Source: VXMO01 sp965219405 (GTDB lineage Bacteria; Chloroflexota; Dehalococcoidia; UBA6926). From it: a stretch of 64,000 nt of DNA. Of the stretch, positions 8,629 to 18,162 are shown in pieces (the first letter of the stretch is position 1; every line of letters begins with the position of its first letter). A model generated the notes under the pieces. That model saw nothing but the letters and a program-made list of their open reading frames with translations, made no database searches and was not told where the DNA came from. The DNA lies in the NCBI GenBank assembly GCA_965219405.1, contig OZ244736.1:372001-436000 (forward strand). The letters run 5' to 3'. A program made the translations under genes and the position numbers.

Positions 8629-10020
8629 CTAGTAGTATCCGTCCGGGCCACTGCTGCCGGCGCGGGCGGCGTTGCGGAACGTTGTGGTCTGTTCTTCAAA
8701 GACGACCTGCATCCGTCCCGTCGGTCCGTTGCGGTGCTTGGCGATGATGACGTCCGCGATACCTCGCGGATAGTCCTGGTCAGGATGCTGTCGCTCCCAT
8801 TCTTCTCCCGTGAAGACCATGTCCGGGCGATAGAGGAAGAGAACCACGTCCGCATCCTGTTCAATCGCACCGCTCTCACGGAGGTCCGAAAGGAGCGGCT
8901 CATGGCGCGGGCGATTTTCCACTGCGCGCGAGAGTTGCGAAAGGGCCAGCACCGGAACGTTCAGATCGCGGGCGAGCGCCTTGAGTGATCGAGAGATCTC
9001 GCTAATTTCCTGCACGCGGTTGCCAAAGGTGTTTGTGCCAGACATCAGCTGCATGTAGTCCACAACGATCAGATCAAGCCCCTCTTCGAGGGAGAGCCGC
9101 CGTGCCTTGGAGCGTAGAGCCACGACACTCAGATTGACCGAATCGTCGATGTACAGGGGCAAATCGGCCAGCCGCCCGACGGCGTTCATGATTGCGCCCT
9201 CTTCGTAATCCGTCCACATGTGTGCTCGGATGCGCGTTGAGTTGATGCCGGACTCGCCCGCCAAGAGGCGTTCAATAACCTGCTCCGACGCCATTTCAAG
9301 GCTGAAGAACGCGACGGTGCGAGGTCGGCCGTCCGGTTTTTGGGTTTGCGCGGCCGCCTTGGCGGCATTGAGCGCGAATGCGCTTTTGCCGACACCAGGC
9401 CGCGCGGCAAGGATGAGCAGATCCGCGGCCTGAAATCCGCCGCCAAGCTGGCGGTCAAGATCGACGAAGCCGCTTTCGACGCCGCCGACACGCCCACCGA
9501 CCGTTTGCTCACTATCCTCAACGTATCGATCCAGGACATCCCGCAGCGCCTCAAGGTCTCGTGTATTCTGGCCGAGGCGCATCTTATAAAGCAGCTCTTC
9601 AGCCCTGCGCAACGATTCTTCTTCATCTTCCTCTGCGCGCGTTCCGATGCCCGCGATCTGTCCTCCGGCGTCAATAAGGCGACGATGAATGGAGAGGCGT
9701 CGAACGACGCGGGCATAGTTGTCCGCATAAACGGACGTGGGCACAACAGCGATGAGGTGGCTCAGGAAAGGAAGTCCGCCGACCTCATCGAGTCGCTGAT
9801 GGCGGGCAAGCTCATCAGCGACACTTATCTGGCTGATGGGGTCATTCCGAGTGAAGAGTGTTAAGCAGGCCTCAAATACCCATGCGTGGCGCTGTCGGTA
9901 AAAGTCCGCTGCCTCCACGATGATCTGCACACCAGGGACGGTTTCGCCGTCAATAAGCATCGAGCCGAGAACTGCTTCCTCAGCTTCATCGTCGTGCGGG
10001 GGTAATTGTTCGGTGTACAT
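8629..10020 (-). CDS. dnaB: Replicative DNA helicase DnaB
   Basis: A 463-residue hexameric 5'-3' helicase that unwinds DNA at the fork. The N-terminal domain begins PPHDDEAEEAVLGSML; the RecA-like domain has Walker A ARPGVGKS (near 205-212), Walker B LIVVDYMQLM (near 313) and the H4 motif DLRESGAIEQDAD (near 376). Length is normal and no intein is seen. Start ATG 10020 lies 69 bases after rplI, the classic rplI-dnaB arrangement, and the gene precedes dnaD and the loader. Confidence 0.95.
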   Translation of the reverse strand: MYTEQLPPHDDEAEEAVLGSMLIDGETVPGVQIIVEAADFYRQRHAWVFEACLTLFTRNDPISQISVADELARHQRLDEVGGLPFLSHLIAVVPTSVYADNYARVVRRLSIHRRLIDAGGQIAGIGTRAEEDEEESLRRAEELLYKMRLGQNTRDLEALRDVLDRYVEDSEQTVGGRVGGVESGFVDLDRQLGGGFQAADLLILAARPGVGKSAFALNAAKAAAQTQKPDGRPRTVAFFSLEMASEQVIERLLAGESGINSTRIRAHMWTDYEEGAIMNAVGRLADLPLYIDDSVNLSVVALRSKARRLSLEEGLDLIVVDYMQLMSGTNTFGNRVQEISEISRSLKALARDLNVPVLALSQLSRAVENRPRHEPLLSDLRESGAIEQDADVVLFLYRPDMVFTGEEWERQHPDQDYPRGIADVIIAKHRNGPTGRMQVVFEEQTTTFRNAARAGSSGPDGYY

Positions 10021-10089
10021 AGGACACCTCGGCCCCGTCCAATCCGCAAGCTTCAGTGGCCCACGGACTGCAGGCCGAGCACTCTGCTG

Positions 10090-10758
10090 TTACGAGTCAT
10101 CCTCGTCAGCGGCCTCGGCCTCACCCTCTTCCGGGGCGGTTGTCTCGGCCTCCTCTTCCTCGGCCTCAGCGGCTTCTGAACCTTCCTCAATCGCTTCCGG
10201 AGCATCAGCTGCTTCGGCCATTACCTCGTCTCCGGTGGCCTCTGCGGCTTCCAAGCCTTCCTGTTCCTGTTCCTCTTCCGGGGTTTCTTCCACGAGAGGC
10301 GGGGGCTCGGTTCCCTCCTGGTAGACGGTGATTGTGACGTTTGGAATGACGTCCGGCGCGAGGCGGACGGGGGTCTGGTGGTGGCCGAGTTCGCGGATAG
10401 GCTGGGCAAGCTGCACAGCGCGGCGATCGATCTCCACTCCCATGGTCTCGTTGACGGCTTCCGCGATCTCAGCCGCGGTGACGCTGCCGTAGAGGCGGCC
10501 TCCCGGACCCACGCGCACAGCAATCAGCAGGCGGTCCTCCGTGAGTTTCTCGCCCACGCTTTCCATCTCAAGATTGAGCTTGGTGCGCCGCTCGACTTCA
10601 ACCTTCTTGCGGGCATCGGCACGCGCCAGTTCCTGCGGCGTTGCGAGAACAGCCAAGCCCTTGGGGATAAGGAAATTGCGGGCATAGCCATCCTTAACAT
10701 CACGGACATCACCGGCGATGCCAAGACCTGGCGCCTCATCAATCAGCACAACTTTCAT
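10090..10758 (-). CDS. rplI: 50S ribosomal protein L9 with long acidic C-terminal tail
   Basis: The first ~148 residues are a normal L9: the 23S-binding N-domain (MKVVLIDEAPGLG, GYARNFLIPKGLA), connecting helix and C-domain ending near HHQTPVRL and TITVY. It is followed by about 70 residues almost entirely of E, D and A with a few T, P, G and S, predicted to be disordered and strongly negative. The family is usually about 150 residues; here it is 222. I chose ATG 10758 (MKVVL) behind AAGGAA rather than the in-frame ATG six codons upstream. Confidence 0.93.
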   Translation of the reverse strand: MKVVLIDEAPGLGIAGDVRDVKDGYARNFLIPKGLAVLATPQELARADARKKVEVERRTKLNLEMESVGEKLTEDRLLIAVRVGPGGRLYGSVTAAEIAEAVNETMGVEIDRRAVQLAQPIRELGHHQTPVRLAPDVIPNVTITVYQEGTEPPPLVEETPEEEQEQEGLEAAEATGDEVMAEAADAPEAIEEGSEAAEAEEEEAETTAPEEGEAEAADEDDS

Positions 10759-10907
10759 GGGAATTCCTTTCGGCAAGCTTAGTACGTGTGTTCTTTTTCG
10801 TCAAGGGTGCCCCGCCCGTGTGACGGCCTGTCGGGACAACACAAGAGATAAGGTTAGGGAACGCGGGGGCGACTCGGCAAGGGTTTTTCGGCGAGTTATT
10901 CACCAAA

Positions 10908-13118
10908 TTACGCGCCAAACAGCGCTCCCTCCCAGCTGGTCGAAACATCTGCTAGCGGCACATCAAGGAGGCCGCCAATACGCAACGAATCGCCACCCAC
11001 GGCGCCGATTTCGCATATGGCGACTCCGTTTTGCTCGCACAATTCGCGGAGTGCGTCAAGTTCATCACGGGCAGTTGACACGACAATCCGCGCGGGCGGT
11101 TCTCCAAACAGAGTGGCGTCGATTCGGGCGTTCTCAGTAAGGCCGATCTCCAGTGCCGCACCGATGCCACCGATGGCGCATGACTCTGCCACGGCCACGG
11201 CAAGACCACCTTCAGAGACGTCATGCGCCGATCTGAGCAGCCCGCGTCCGATCGCCTCACGCACAAGGGCCTGCACCTGTGCTTCTGCCGCAATGTCCAG
11301 GTCAGGCCGTCCGGCAATGGTTCCATGCACGCGTGACAGGTATTCGCTCGCCCCCAAAGCGTTGGCGTTGAGTTCCGGGGTGGGTGCGCCGATCAGGACA
11401 ATGCGGTCTCCTTCATTGGCAAAGCCCGCGCCGCACCTGGCTTCAAGGTCATCGAGAAGGCCGACCATGCCGACGGTGGGCGTTGGGTCAATGGGGCCGT
11501 CGGCCGATTCGTTATAGAGGCTGACGTTTCCACTGATGACGGGGATATTGAGGGCGCGGCAGGCATCGGCCATGCCGCGGATGGCCTGCTCGAATTGATA
11601 GGCGATGGGTTCACGCTCCGGATTGCCGAAGTTGAGGCAGTCTGTGATGGCAAGGGGTCGAGCGCCGACGCAGGAGAGGTTACGGGCAGCTTCAACCACC
11701 GTCAGCGCCCCGCCCGCGTACGGATCCAGATAGCAGGCTCTTGAATTCACGTCAATGGTCAGTGCGATGCCTTTGCCCGTTCCCTTGATGCGGAGGACGG
11801 CGGCATCCGCCTGACCGGGCGAGAGGACGGTATTGTTGCCCACCTGGTGGTCATATTGCTGGTAGACGGGGCGTTTGCTGGCGAGGGAGGGGGTGGCGAG
11901 CATTTGGAGGAGTGTTTCGTTCCAATTGGAGGGTTGGGGGAGATCGGAGAGATCACGGTCGCGGAGGGCGGCGATTGCGGGGTCTTCGACGCCGGAGAGT
12001 TCGTAGGCGGGGGGTTCGGTGAGGGCGGCGATGGGCATGTCACCGACGATTTCGCCGTTGTCGCGGATGATGGCACGGTTGCCGTCGGTGACGACGCCAA
12101 TCTCATCGCAGGCGAGTTCCCACTTTTCACAGATGGCGCGGGTTTTGGAGACGTTTTCTGGGCGGACGACGAGGAGCATGCGCTCCTGTGATTCGGAGAG
12201 CATGATTTCGTAGGCGGACATGCTGTCCTCACGGCGGGGGACGCGGGCGACATCGATGTCAACGCCATTGTAGGCGCGGGCGGCGCATTCAATGACGGAA
12301 CTGGTGAGGCCCCCTGCGCCGAGATCCTGCATGCCGACGAGAAGGCCGGCCTGGGCAATCTCAAGACACCCTTCAAGCACGAGTTTTTCGAGGAAGGGGT
12401 TGCCGACCTGCACGGCGGGGCGGCGCTCTGCGGACTCTTCGGAGAGGTCGACGGAGGCGAAGGTTGCGCCGTGGATGCCGTCGCGGCCGGTGTCCGCGCC
12501 GACGAGGAGGAGGATGTTGCCTGCGCCGCCGGTGCTTGCGCGGATGATCTCGTTTTCTTTGGCAATGCCGACGCACATGGCGTTGACTAGGGGATTGCCG
12601 GAATAGGCGGGGGCGAAGGTGACCTGTCCGGCGACATCCGGGATGCCGATGCAGTTGCCGTAGCCGCCGATGCCGGCGACGACGCCCTCAAAGAGGTAGC
12701 GGTTGCGGGGCCTTTCGTCCAATGGACCAAAGAAGAGAGCGTTGAGGAGGGCGATGGGGCGGGCGTTCATGCTGAAGATGTCGCGGATGATGCCGCCGAC
12801 ACCTGTGGCCGCGCCCTGGTAGGGCTCAATGGCGGAGGGGTGGTTGTGGGACTCCACTTTCATAACGACGGCGAGGCCGTCGCCGATGGACACTGCGCCC
12901 GCGTTCTCCTCGCCGGGGCCTATCAGGACCCACGGGGCTTCGTTGGGGAAGAGGCGCAGGAGAAGGCGGGAGTGCTTGTAGCCGCAGTGCTCGCTCCACA
13001 GGATGCCGAACATGCCTAGCTCGACATCATTCGGCTCGCGGTCCATGCGGGCGACGATCTCGTCGTACTCCTGCCGGGAGAGGGAGAGTTCAGCGAGGGT
13101 GGCGTCGGAGGCGGTCAT
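10908..13118 (-). CDS. purL: Phosphoribosylformylglycinamidine synthase large subunit PurL
   Basis: A 736-residue small-type PurL, which converts FGAR to FGAM in purine synthesis using ammonia supplied by the PurQ-PurS partners. N-terminal WSEHCGYKHSR near residue 41 and the glycine-rich ATP site region (DLGAGGLTSS) are typical. The pur genes purF-purM-purH lie 40 kb away, and no purQ or purS is next to it, so it stands alone here. ATG 13118 is preceded by purine-poor sequence, with no clear ribosome site. Confidence 0.94.
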   Translation of the reverse strand: MTASDATLAELSLSRQEYDEIVARMDREPNDVELGMFGILWSEHCGYKHSRLLLRLFPNEAPWVLIGPGEENAGAVSIGDGLAVVMKVESHNHPSAIEPYQGAATGVGGIIRDIFSMNARPIALLNALFFGPLDERPRNRYLFEGVVAGIGGYGNCIGIPDVAGQVTFAPAYSGNPLVNAMCVGIAKENEIIRASTGGAGNILLLVGADTGRDGIHGATFASVDLSEESAERRPAVQVGNPFLEKLVLEGCLEIAQAGLLVGMQDLGAGGLTSSVIECAARAYNGVDIDVARVPRREDSMSAYEIMLSESQERMLLVVRPENVSKTRAICEKWELACDEIGVVTDGNRAIIRDNGEIVGDMPIAALTEPPAYELSGVEDPAIAALRDRDLSDLPQPSNWNETLLQMLATPSLASKRPVYQQYDHQVGNNTVLSPGQADAAVLRIKGTGKGIALTIDVNSRACYLDPYAGGALTVVEAARNLSCVGARPLAITDCLNFGNPEREPIAYQFEQAIRGMADACRALNIPVISGNVSLYNESADGPIDPTPTVGMVGLLDDLEARCGAGFANEGDRIVLIGAPTPELNANALGASEYLSRVHGTIAGRPDLDIAAEAQVQALVREAIGRGLLRSAHDVSEGGLAVAVAESCAIGGIGAALEIGLTENARIDATLFGEPPARIVVSTARDELDALRELCEQNGVAICEIGAVGGDSLRIGGLLDVPLADVSTSWEGALFGA

Positions 13119-13199
13119 GGTTTGAGTCTAGCAGTGTGGCCGGTTCTGGTTAATGATGAGGGTGCTCTGTCCACTTGATCCCACTCGGGAAGGTACGCC

Positions 13200-14477
13200 A
13201 TGACCACAGGACGACCCTTCGGCCATCGTAGTTACGCGCGGCGGCGATTTCTTGGCCTATTGCTGGCCGGCATGGGCGCACTCTTGCTGATTGTCACAGC
13301 GGGGGCGGGGTGCGACGCGTTTTCGGATGAGGAAGATACCTCGCTCAAGATCGGCCTGCTGCTGAATTTCACGGGGTCGCCGGAAGCATCGGCTGACAGG
13401 CAACGTGCATTCGAGTTGGCGATTCAGCATGTCAACGATGCTGGCGGTGTGTTGGGGATGCCGGTCATCGGGGTGGTGGCCGATGCGACGGGGGATCCGG
13501 ATCGGGCCGTGGAGGAGGCGACACGGCTGGTTGATGAGGAGGGGGTGCACGCGATCGTGGGACCGAATGCGAGCTCCGCCGCCCTGCCCATCGCTGAGAA
13601 GGTGTCCGCCACGCACCAGATACCGACAATCAGTCCGTCCGCAACGTCACCGGAGCTGACGGAGGTCCACGACGACGGGTATTTCTACCGGACTGCGCTC
13701 TCGGATGTGGCGCAGGGGCCTGTTCTCGCGGGCATTACGCGTCGGCAGGGGTTCGATAACGTCGGACTGATCTACCAGGACGACGCGTACGGGGCGGGGC
13801 TTGCCGATGCGTTTGCCGCTTCATGGGAGGGCCAACTGGTTTCCGTCGGCGTCGATCCGAACGTGACCGATCTCGCAGGGCCGTTGGAGGAGTCAGCACA
13901 GGGCGGCGGGCAGGCGTTGGTCGTGATTGCATTCGAGGGTCTGGCCATCGAACTGGTTAGGCAGGCACTCGATGGCGGTGTGTATAGCGATTTCGTTTTT
14001 GCCGACGCGGCCAAACGGCTGAGTCTCGTTGAGGAGATCGGTGTTGAGCACCTGGGTGGGATGTACGGGACGGGGAGCGCGCATCCGCCGCACAGCGACG
14101 CGACGGAGAGTTGGGACGACGCTTACATCGCCGCCTATGGGGAGCTACCCGTTCTCGCCTACGTGAAGGAGACGTATGACGCGACAATCGCGATTGCGCT
14201 GGCGGCAGAGGCGGCGGGGAGCGTCGACGGGGAGGCGATCCGGGATCAACTGCGGGGAATAGCTGAGCCGCCGGGTGATTTCATTCCGGGCACTCCTGAC
14301 GGCGTCGCCGATGCGCTTGCGCTGCTCGGTGAGGGAAAGGACATCGACTACACGGGGACATCGGGCGTTCTGGAGTGGGATGAGCATGGTGACCTGCGCC
14401 GCGGGTTTATCGGCGTGTGGCGTTTCACGGAGGGAGGTCGTATTGAGGATGTGGAGAGTATTGCTTTCGGGGGGTAG
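13200..14477 (+). CDS. Branched-chain amino acid-type ABC transporter substrate-binding lipoprotein
   Basis: A 425-residue periplasmic-binding-fold protein of the LivJ/Peripla_BP_6 type (IGLLLNFTGS near residue 51, IVGPNASSAA near 118). The N-terminus has RRRF, a hydrophobic segment and a lipobox ending AGAGC (Cys about 38), so it should be membrane-anchored. The RRRFLGLL start might even be twin-arginine. No permease or ATPase gene is adjacent, so its transporter or sensor partner is elsewhere. Ligands of the family include branched-chain amino acids, amides and aromatic compounds; the specificity cannot be read from sequence. Confidence 0.85.
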   Translation: MTTGRPFGHRSYARRRFLGLLLAGMGALLLIVTAGAGCDAFSDEEDTSLKIGLLLNFTGSPEASADRQRAFELAIQHVNDAGGVLGMPVIGVVADATGDPDRAVEEATRLVDEEGVHAIVGPNASSAALPIAEKVSATHQIPTISPSATSPELTEVHDDGYFYRTALSDVAQGPVLAGITRRQGFDNVGLIYQDDAYGAGLADAFAASWEGQLVSVGVDPNVTDLAGPLEESAQGGGQALVVIAFEGLAIELVRQALDGGVYSDFVFADAAKRLSLVEEIGVEHLGGMYGTGSAHPPHSDATESWDDAYIAAYGELPVLAYVKETYDATIAIALAAEAAGSVDGEAIRDQLRGIAEPPGDFIPGTPDGVADALALLGEGKDIDYTGTSGVLEWDEHGDLRRGFIGVWRFTEGGRIEDVESIAFGG

Positions 14478-14493
14478 GCAGTGGGTGGAGTTC

Positions 14494-14532
14494 GGAGTTG
14501 TGGCCCTGTCGGGCCAAGCGGTGGATTCCGGC
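14494..14532. repeat. Left copy of a 39-bp direct repeat flanking the EcoRII-N/HNH pair
   Basis: The stretch starting GGAGTTGTGGCCCTGTCGGG and ending TGGATTCCGGC recurs at 16048-16086 with a single difference (A versus C after GGGCCA). The two copies are in the same orientation and bracket two accessory genes. The inner part GGCCCTGTCGGGCC is a short imperfect palindrome. Confidence 0.85.
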
Positions 14533-14547
14533 TCAAGCGGTGATTGG

Positions 14548-15081
14548 CTAGGTTGAGTACCTTATCTCCCGTGTTCCCTCGGATCTTGATGTGAGTATTT
14601 CCCTACCGGGTTCAATCGGGCCCCACATAGGCTCGAGCACATCTTCCTCTTCTTCCAAGTTGGCGCAGACCCACACGTGGCACTCTGGCAAGTTACCCTC
14701 AGATCGTGCATGGAAAGCGAAGGCTGCCGCAGCTCCCGTATTTTCCGGGTCAAGCAGAGGGTTTGAGTCGCCGTCCCAGTCCGTAACCAGTCCAGCTTTG
14801 CGGGATTCACCCCTCGCCAGCCTCACTTCGATAGACCCTGCCGTGACCATGACCTCGTCCTTGCTACTATCTACTTTGAGTAGAAATTCCATTCTGGGTT
14901 TGCTCTCTTTGGGATTGTCCAGTTCTGGAAGGAATTGAAATAGGAGGGCTCGCGGAATCTTTGGCCCCGGGTTGCGCCCACCCATGGCCATAGTGTCTCT
15001 ACCGGACAGCCTTTTTACCCACCAAGATTCGGTATGCTTCCATTGTTCGTTTAGCCAGTCGTAGAACTTTTGCGGGCTCAA
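14548..15081 (-). CDS. Stand-alone EcoRII N-terminal-like DNA-recognition protein
   Basis: A 177-residue protein that matches, as I recall the sequence, the N-terminal B3-like effector/DNA-binding domain of EcoRII. Shared landmarks are KRLSGRDT (23-30), a GG turn at 34-35, DPENTG (111-116), HVWVCA (135-140), acidic EEEEDV and GPIEPG (154-159). In EcoRII this domain reads the target site and is followed by a PD-(D/E)XK nuclease domain, which is absent here: the protein ends shortly after the recognition fold. The HNH nuclease gene lies upstream on the same strand, 51 bases away, and could supply cleavage. No methyltransferase is nearby. A B3-like DNA-binding regulator is the alternative. Confidence 0.62.
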   Translation of the reverse strand: MSPQKFYDWLNEQWKHTESWWVKRLSGRDTMAMGGRNPGPKIPRALLFQFLPELDNPKESKPRMEFLLKVDSSKDEVMVTAGSIEVRLARGESRKAGLVTDWDGDSNPLLDPENTGAAAAFAFHARSEGNLPECHVWVCANLEEEEDVLEPMWGPIEPGREILTSRSEGTREIRYST

Positions 15082-15132
15082 TTGGTTCCTCCAATCCTTC
15101 CTGCCGTAAGTGCTCCTAGCTAGGACAGCAGA

Positions 15133-15942
15133 TTAGCCTAAGAATATTTTCTCTCGGTGATAGGCGAGGAAATCAGGGTGCGGCCTAAACTTCTCCGGGG
15201 GAGAGATTGCTTGGCCGTCGTAGGACGCTACGCTCTGGACGAAGAATTCATCCATGCTCGGTACGTGACTCTTCGCTACCCTAACAACTAGATCATCATC
15301 GAGGGTAAGGAATCCGCGGTCAAATGCCTTGTCATGGAGGACTGATAGTAGGAGTCCGTTGCGCGGATTGAGTCTATTCAACTGGTCGATATTCCACGGC
15401 ACGATGTGGCTTGCCACAAGCAGAGGCTCAAGCGTGAGTCCGGAAATGCAACACCTGTAGTTGTAGGCGCTTAGCAGCGCGTCTCGGAAGAAATTTTGGC
15501 CGACTCGCCGAGTAGTGACTGCCTCTCGTTCTGTGTCGCCATCCCGGGTTGCATCGTCTTCTAGGGTCTTAGCAGACTCCACGTCGTCTAGTAAGCCATG
15601 ATTCTGTCGAGCAATTGACGATTCAGATACAAAGGTTGTCCATTCTGCATTCATCTCCTGCCAGACTGCCCTATCGATCACGGATGCGTTTCCCAGACCA
15701 GATACGCCGCGTTGCTTGAGGCCGGGGTCCAGACTAGCAAGATTCCCCAGCTTCATCGCTACGGCACTTGGCGTTCTCCCGACTGCTTCGGCGACACGAA
15801 TTACTTGAGGGTTGTGATAATCAAACTGGCCGAACGGAATGCGGCAGTAGAGATCTAGGACAATGAGCAGCTCCTCACGCGTCCAACGGCGTCGGGCCGG
15901 CGGGGTTCCAGTGCTGTCCGAATTCTGTCCCTGATTGACCAC
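15133..15942 (-). CDS. HNH endonuclease (putative restriction endonuclease)
   Basis: A 269-residue protein. Residues 19-105 form the N-terminal domain often seen in this group (RWTREELLIVLDLYCRIPFG, GRTPSAVAMKLGN). Residues 147-215 are the HNH domain, with H179 in ASHIVPW, N195 in NPRNG and H203 in LHDKAFD; C164/C165 may help hold the fold. Such proteins are annotated as putative restriction endonucleases. With the EcoRII-N-like gene 51 bases downstream it forms a probable two-gene operon inside the repeat-flanked cassette. Confidence 0.78.
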   Translation of the reverse strand: MVNQGQNSDSTGTPPARRRWTREELLIVLDLYCRIPFGQFDYHNPQVIRVAEAVGRTPSAVAMKLGNLASLDPGLKQRGVSGLGNASVIDRAVWQEMNAEWTTFVSESSIARQNHGLLDDVESAKTLEDDATRDGDTEREAVTTRRVGQNFFRDALLSAYNYRCCISGLTLEPLLVASHIVPWNIDQLNRLNPRNGLLLSVLHDKAFDRGFLTLDDDLVVRVAKSHVPSMDEFFVQSVASYDGQAISPPEKFRPHPDFLAYHREKIFLG

Positions 15943-16047
15943 GCGATAAGTATAATCCTCAACCTACGTGCCGAGAGAAGTGGGGAACAACTGTGGCTCT
16001 GGATTCTTCGCTGCGCTCAGGGTGAACAGGGGGTTGGACGTAGGCGG

Positions 16048-16201
16048 GGAGTTGTGGCCCTGTCGGGCCACGCGGTGGATTCCGGCCTTCGCCTGAATGA
16101 CGGATGGGAGCGCCCTAAGGGCGCTGTGGACGCCCGCCTTCGCGGGGGATTCGGTGGTTGGGGATTCCCGATGGATTCCGGCTTTCGCCGGAATGAGGGG
16201 A
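16048..16201. repeat. Composite dispersed-repeat block, right flank of the HNH cassette
   Basis: Three modules lie in tandem. 16048-16086 is the right copy of the 39-bp direct repeat found at 14494-14532. 16109-16125 is a perfect palindrome, AGCGCCCTAAGGGCGCT. 16131-16155 (CCCGCCTTCGCG...GGATTCGGTGG) and 16168-16201 (CCGATGGATTCCGGC...GAATGAGGGGA) both recur inside the aldo/keto reductase gene at 25836-25905, in the opposite order. The inverted CCGGC-TTTC-GCCGG core gives a small stem, typical of REP-like elements. Confidence 0.8.
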
Positions 16202-16207
16202 ATGGCG

Positions 16208-17143
16208 TTACGGGAGTTCGGCGTAGTCTTCTTGCCATTCGTCGGCGAGGCGGATGAGGTCTTTTAGGGGGGTGCCGCCCTGTTCGCTGTCGAGGCTTGG
16301 GGGGGCGAGTCGTGTGGGCAGGCTTGCGCCGTCTCCTCCGGCGAGCATGAGGAGGGAATCGACGAGGTTTTCGCGGGCGTCCCACTTTGCGCCGGGGCGG
16401 CTGATTACGACGGCGGGTTTGAGGGCGGCGATGACGGCGGCGCGGAGGATGTCCTCCTGCATCCACATGGGCTGCTCCCGGATGTCCGCTTCCTGCGTGT
16501 GACCGCACGCCCCGCAGTTGAATTGGGCACGATCCCAATCGGGGTCGTAGTCGGTTGGGCCGTTTATGGAGCCACATTCCCGGCAGGCGGCTCCGGCGAA
16601 GTTCAACGGCTCGTCATCGATCTTAGTCTCGACTCCCGACTCGCGTATGGCGTCGGCAATCTGGGCGGGGGACCTGAGCGCGAGGCGGATGACTGAGAGA
16701 AAGCCTGAGTTGTCGGCAAATTCGGACGTTCGGACGATCTCAATGTCAGCGGCGCGGGCGGAGTCTTTCAGTTCCTGCGTGTGGGCATCAAAGAGCGCCT
16801 CCCAATGCTGGGCGCGGGATTCATCGCAGGCCTCCGGGTCCGGTTGGCGGCCGTACGTCTTGCCGGACGGGGTCAGATTGAATGGGCGGCCAGGCGCGTG
16901 CTTGGCTTCGTCGGTTGCCCAGTCCGGCACGACGTAGATGACACGGAGCATCGCCGATTGATTGCCGCCCCTGCGTATTCGGCGTGCGAGGGAGCCTGGA
17001 TAGGCGAGGAGGCGGAGGCGATCGGCCTCGGTCAGCGCGGCCATGGGGATTTCGCCGGCGAGCACGGCGTCGTCGGATTGCAGCAGCTCACCGACCTCTG
17101 AGAGGCCGTCGGCGTTGCGGTAGAGGCGTTCAGCGGTTGTCAC
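16208..17143 (-). CDS. Uncharacterised protein with zinc ribbon, resembling part of class I lysyl-tRNA synthetase
   Basis: A 311-residue protein starting at GTG 17143, 22 bases after the rhodanese gene. Around residues 95-115 the pattern GRQPDPEACDESRAQHWE recalls the PDP-x-ES-x-H region of class I LysRS, and a C-x2-C, C-x2-C zinc site (CREC, CGAC near 187-215) lies where that family carries its zinc finger. The protein is shorter than a full class I LysRS (about 500 residues), and I see neither a clear HIGH nor a KMSKS motif. It may be a divergent paralogue with another role or an unrelated zinc protein. The assignment is weak. Confidence 0.35.
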   Translation of the reverse strand: MTTAERLYRNADGLSEVGELLQSDDAVLAGEIPMAALTEADRLRLLAYPGSLARRIRRGGNQSAMLRVIYVVPDWATDEAKHAPGRPFNLTPSGKTYGRQPDPEACDESRAQHWEALFDAHTQELKDSARAADIEIVRTSEFADNSGFLSVIRLALRSPAQIADAIRESGVETKIDDEPLNFAGAACRECGSINGPTDYDPDWDRAQFNCGACGHTQEADIREQPMWMQEDILRAAVIAALKPAVVISRPGAKWDARENLVDSLLMLAGGDGASLPTRLAPPSLDSEQGGTPLKDLIRLADEWQEDYAELP

Positions 17144-17165
17144 GAAAGGCGAGACGACAACGGGG

Positions 17166-18002
<837 letters not shown>

Positions 18003-18039
18003 TGTGTTGCCCCCACTCTTTCGCTTCTCAGATGAGAAA

Positions 18040-18067
18040 CCATACCTGCGCTAGGTTCGCAGTATGG
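18040..18067. promoter_or_regulatory. Inverted repeat in the divergent promoter region of the rhodanese and YCII-gcvT genes
   Basis: CCATACCTGCG and CGCAGTATGG form a stem with one bulged base and a seven-base loop. It lies 38 bases upstream of the rhodanese start in the 160-base divergent spacer. It could be an operator or a leader hairpin; no T-run follows. Confidence 0.3.
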
Positions 18068-18162
18068 CAATGCATCGTCAAGGGGGTCGGGGTATCGCGA
18101 AGTTGTGTGGGGCATCGGTATCATGACAGTACAGGGGTTAGCGGACAGGAGCTGTTGAGACG

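Noticed and set aside
10830..10900. Terminator after purL in the region ACTCGG...CGAGT
   Set aside because: Only a five-base stem with mismatches, and no T-run in the right place.
16009..16201. CRISPR array in the repeat block
   Set aside because: Modules differ in sequence and length, and there are no regular spacers.
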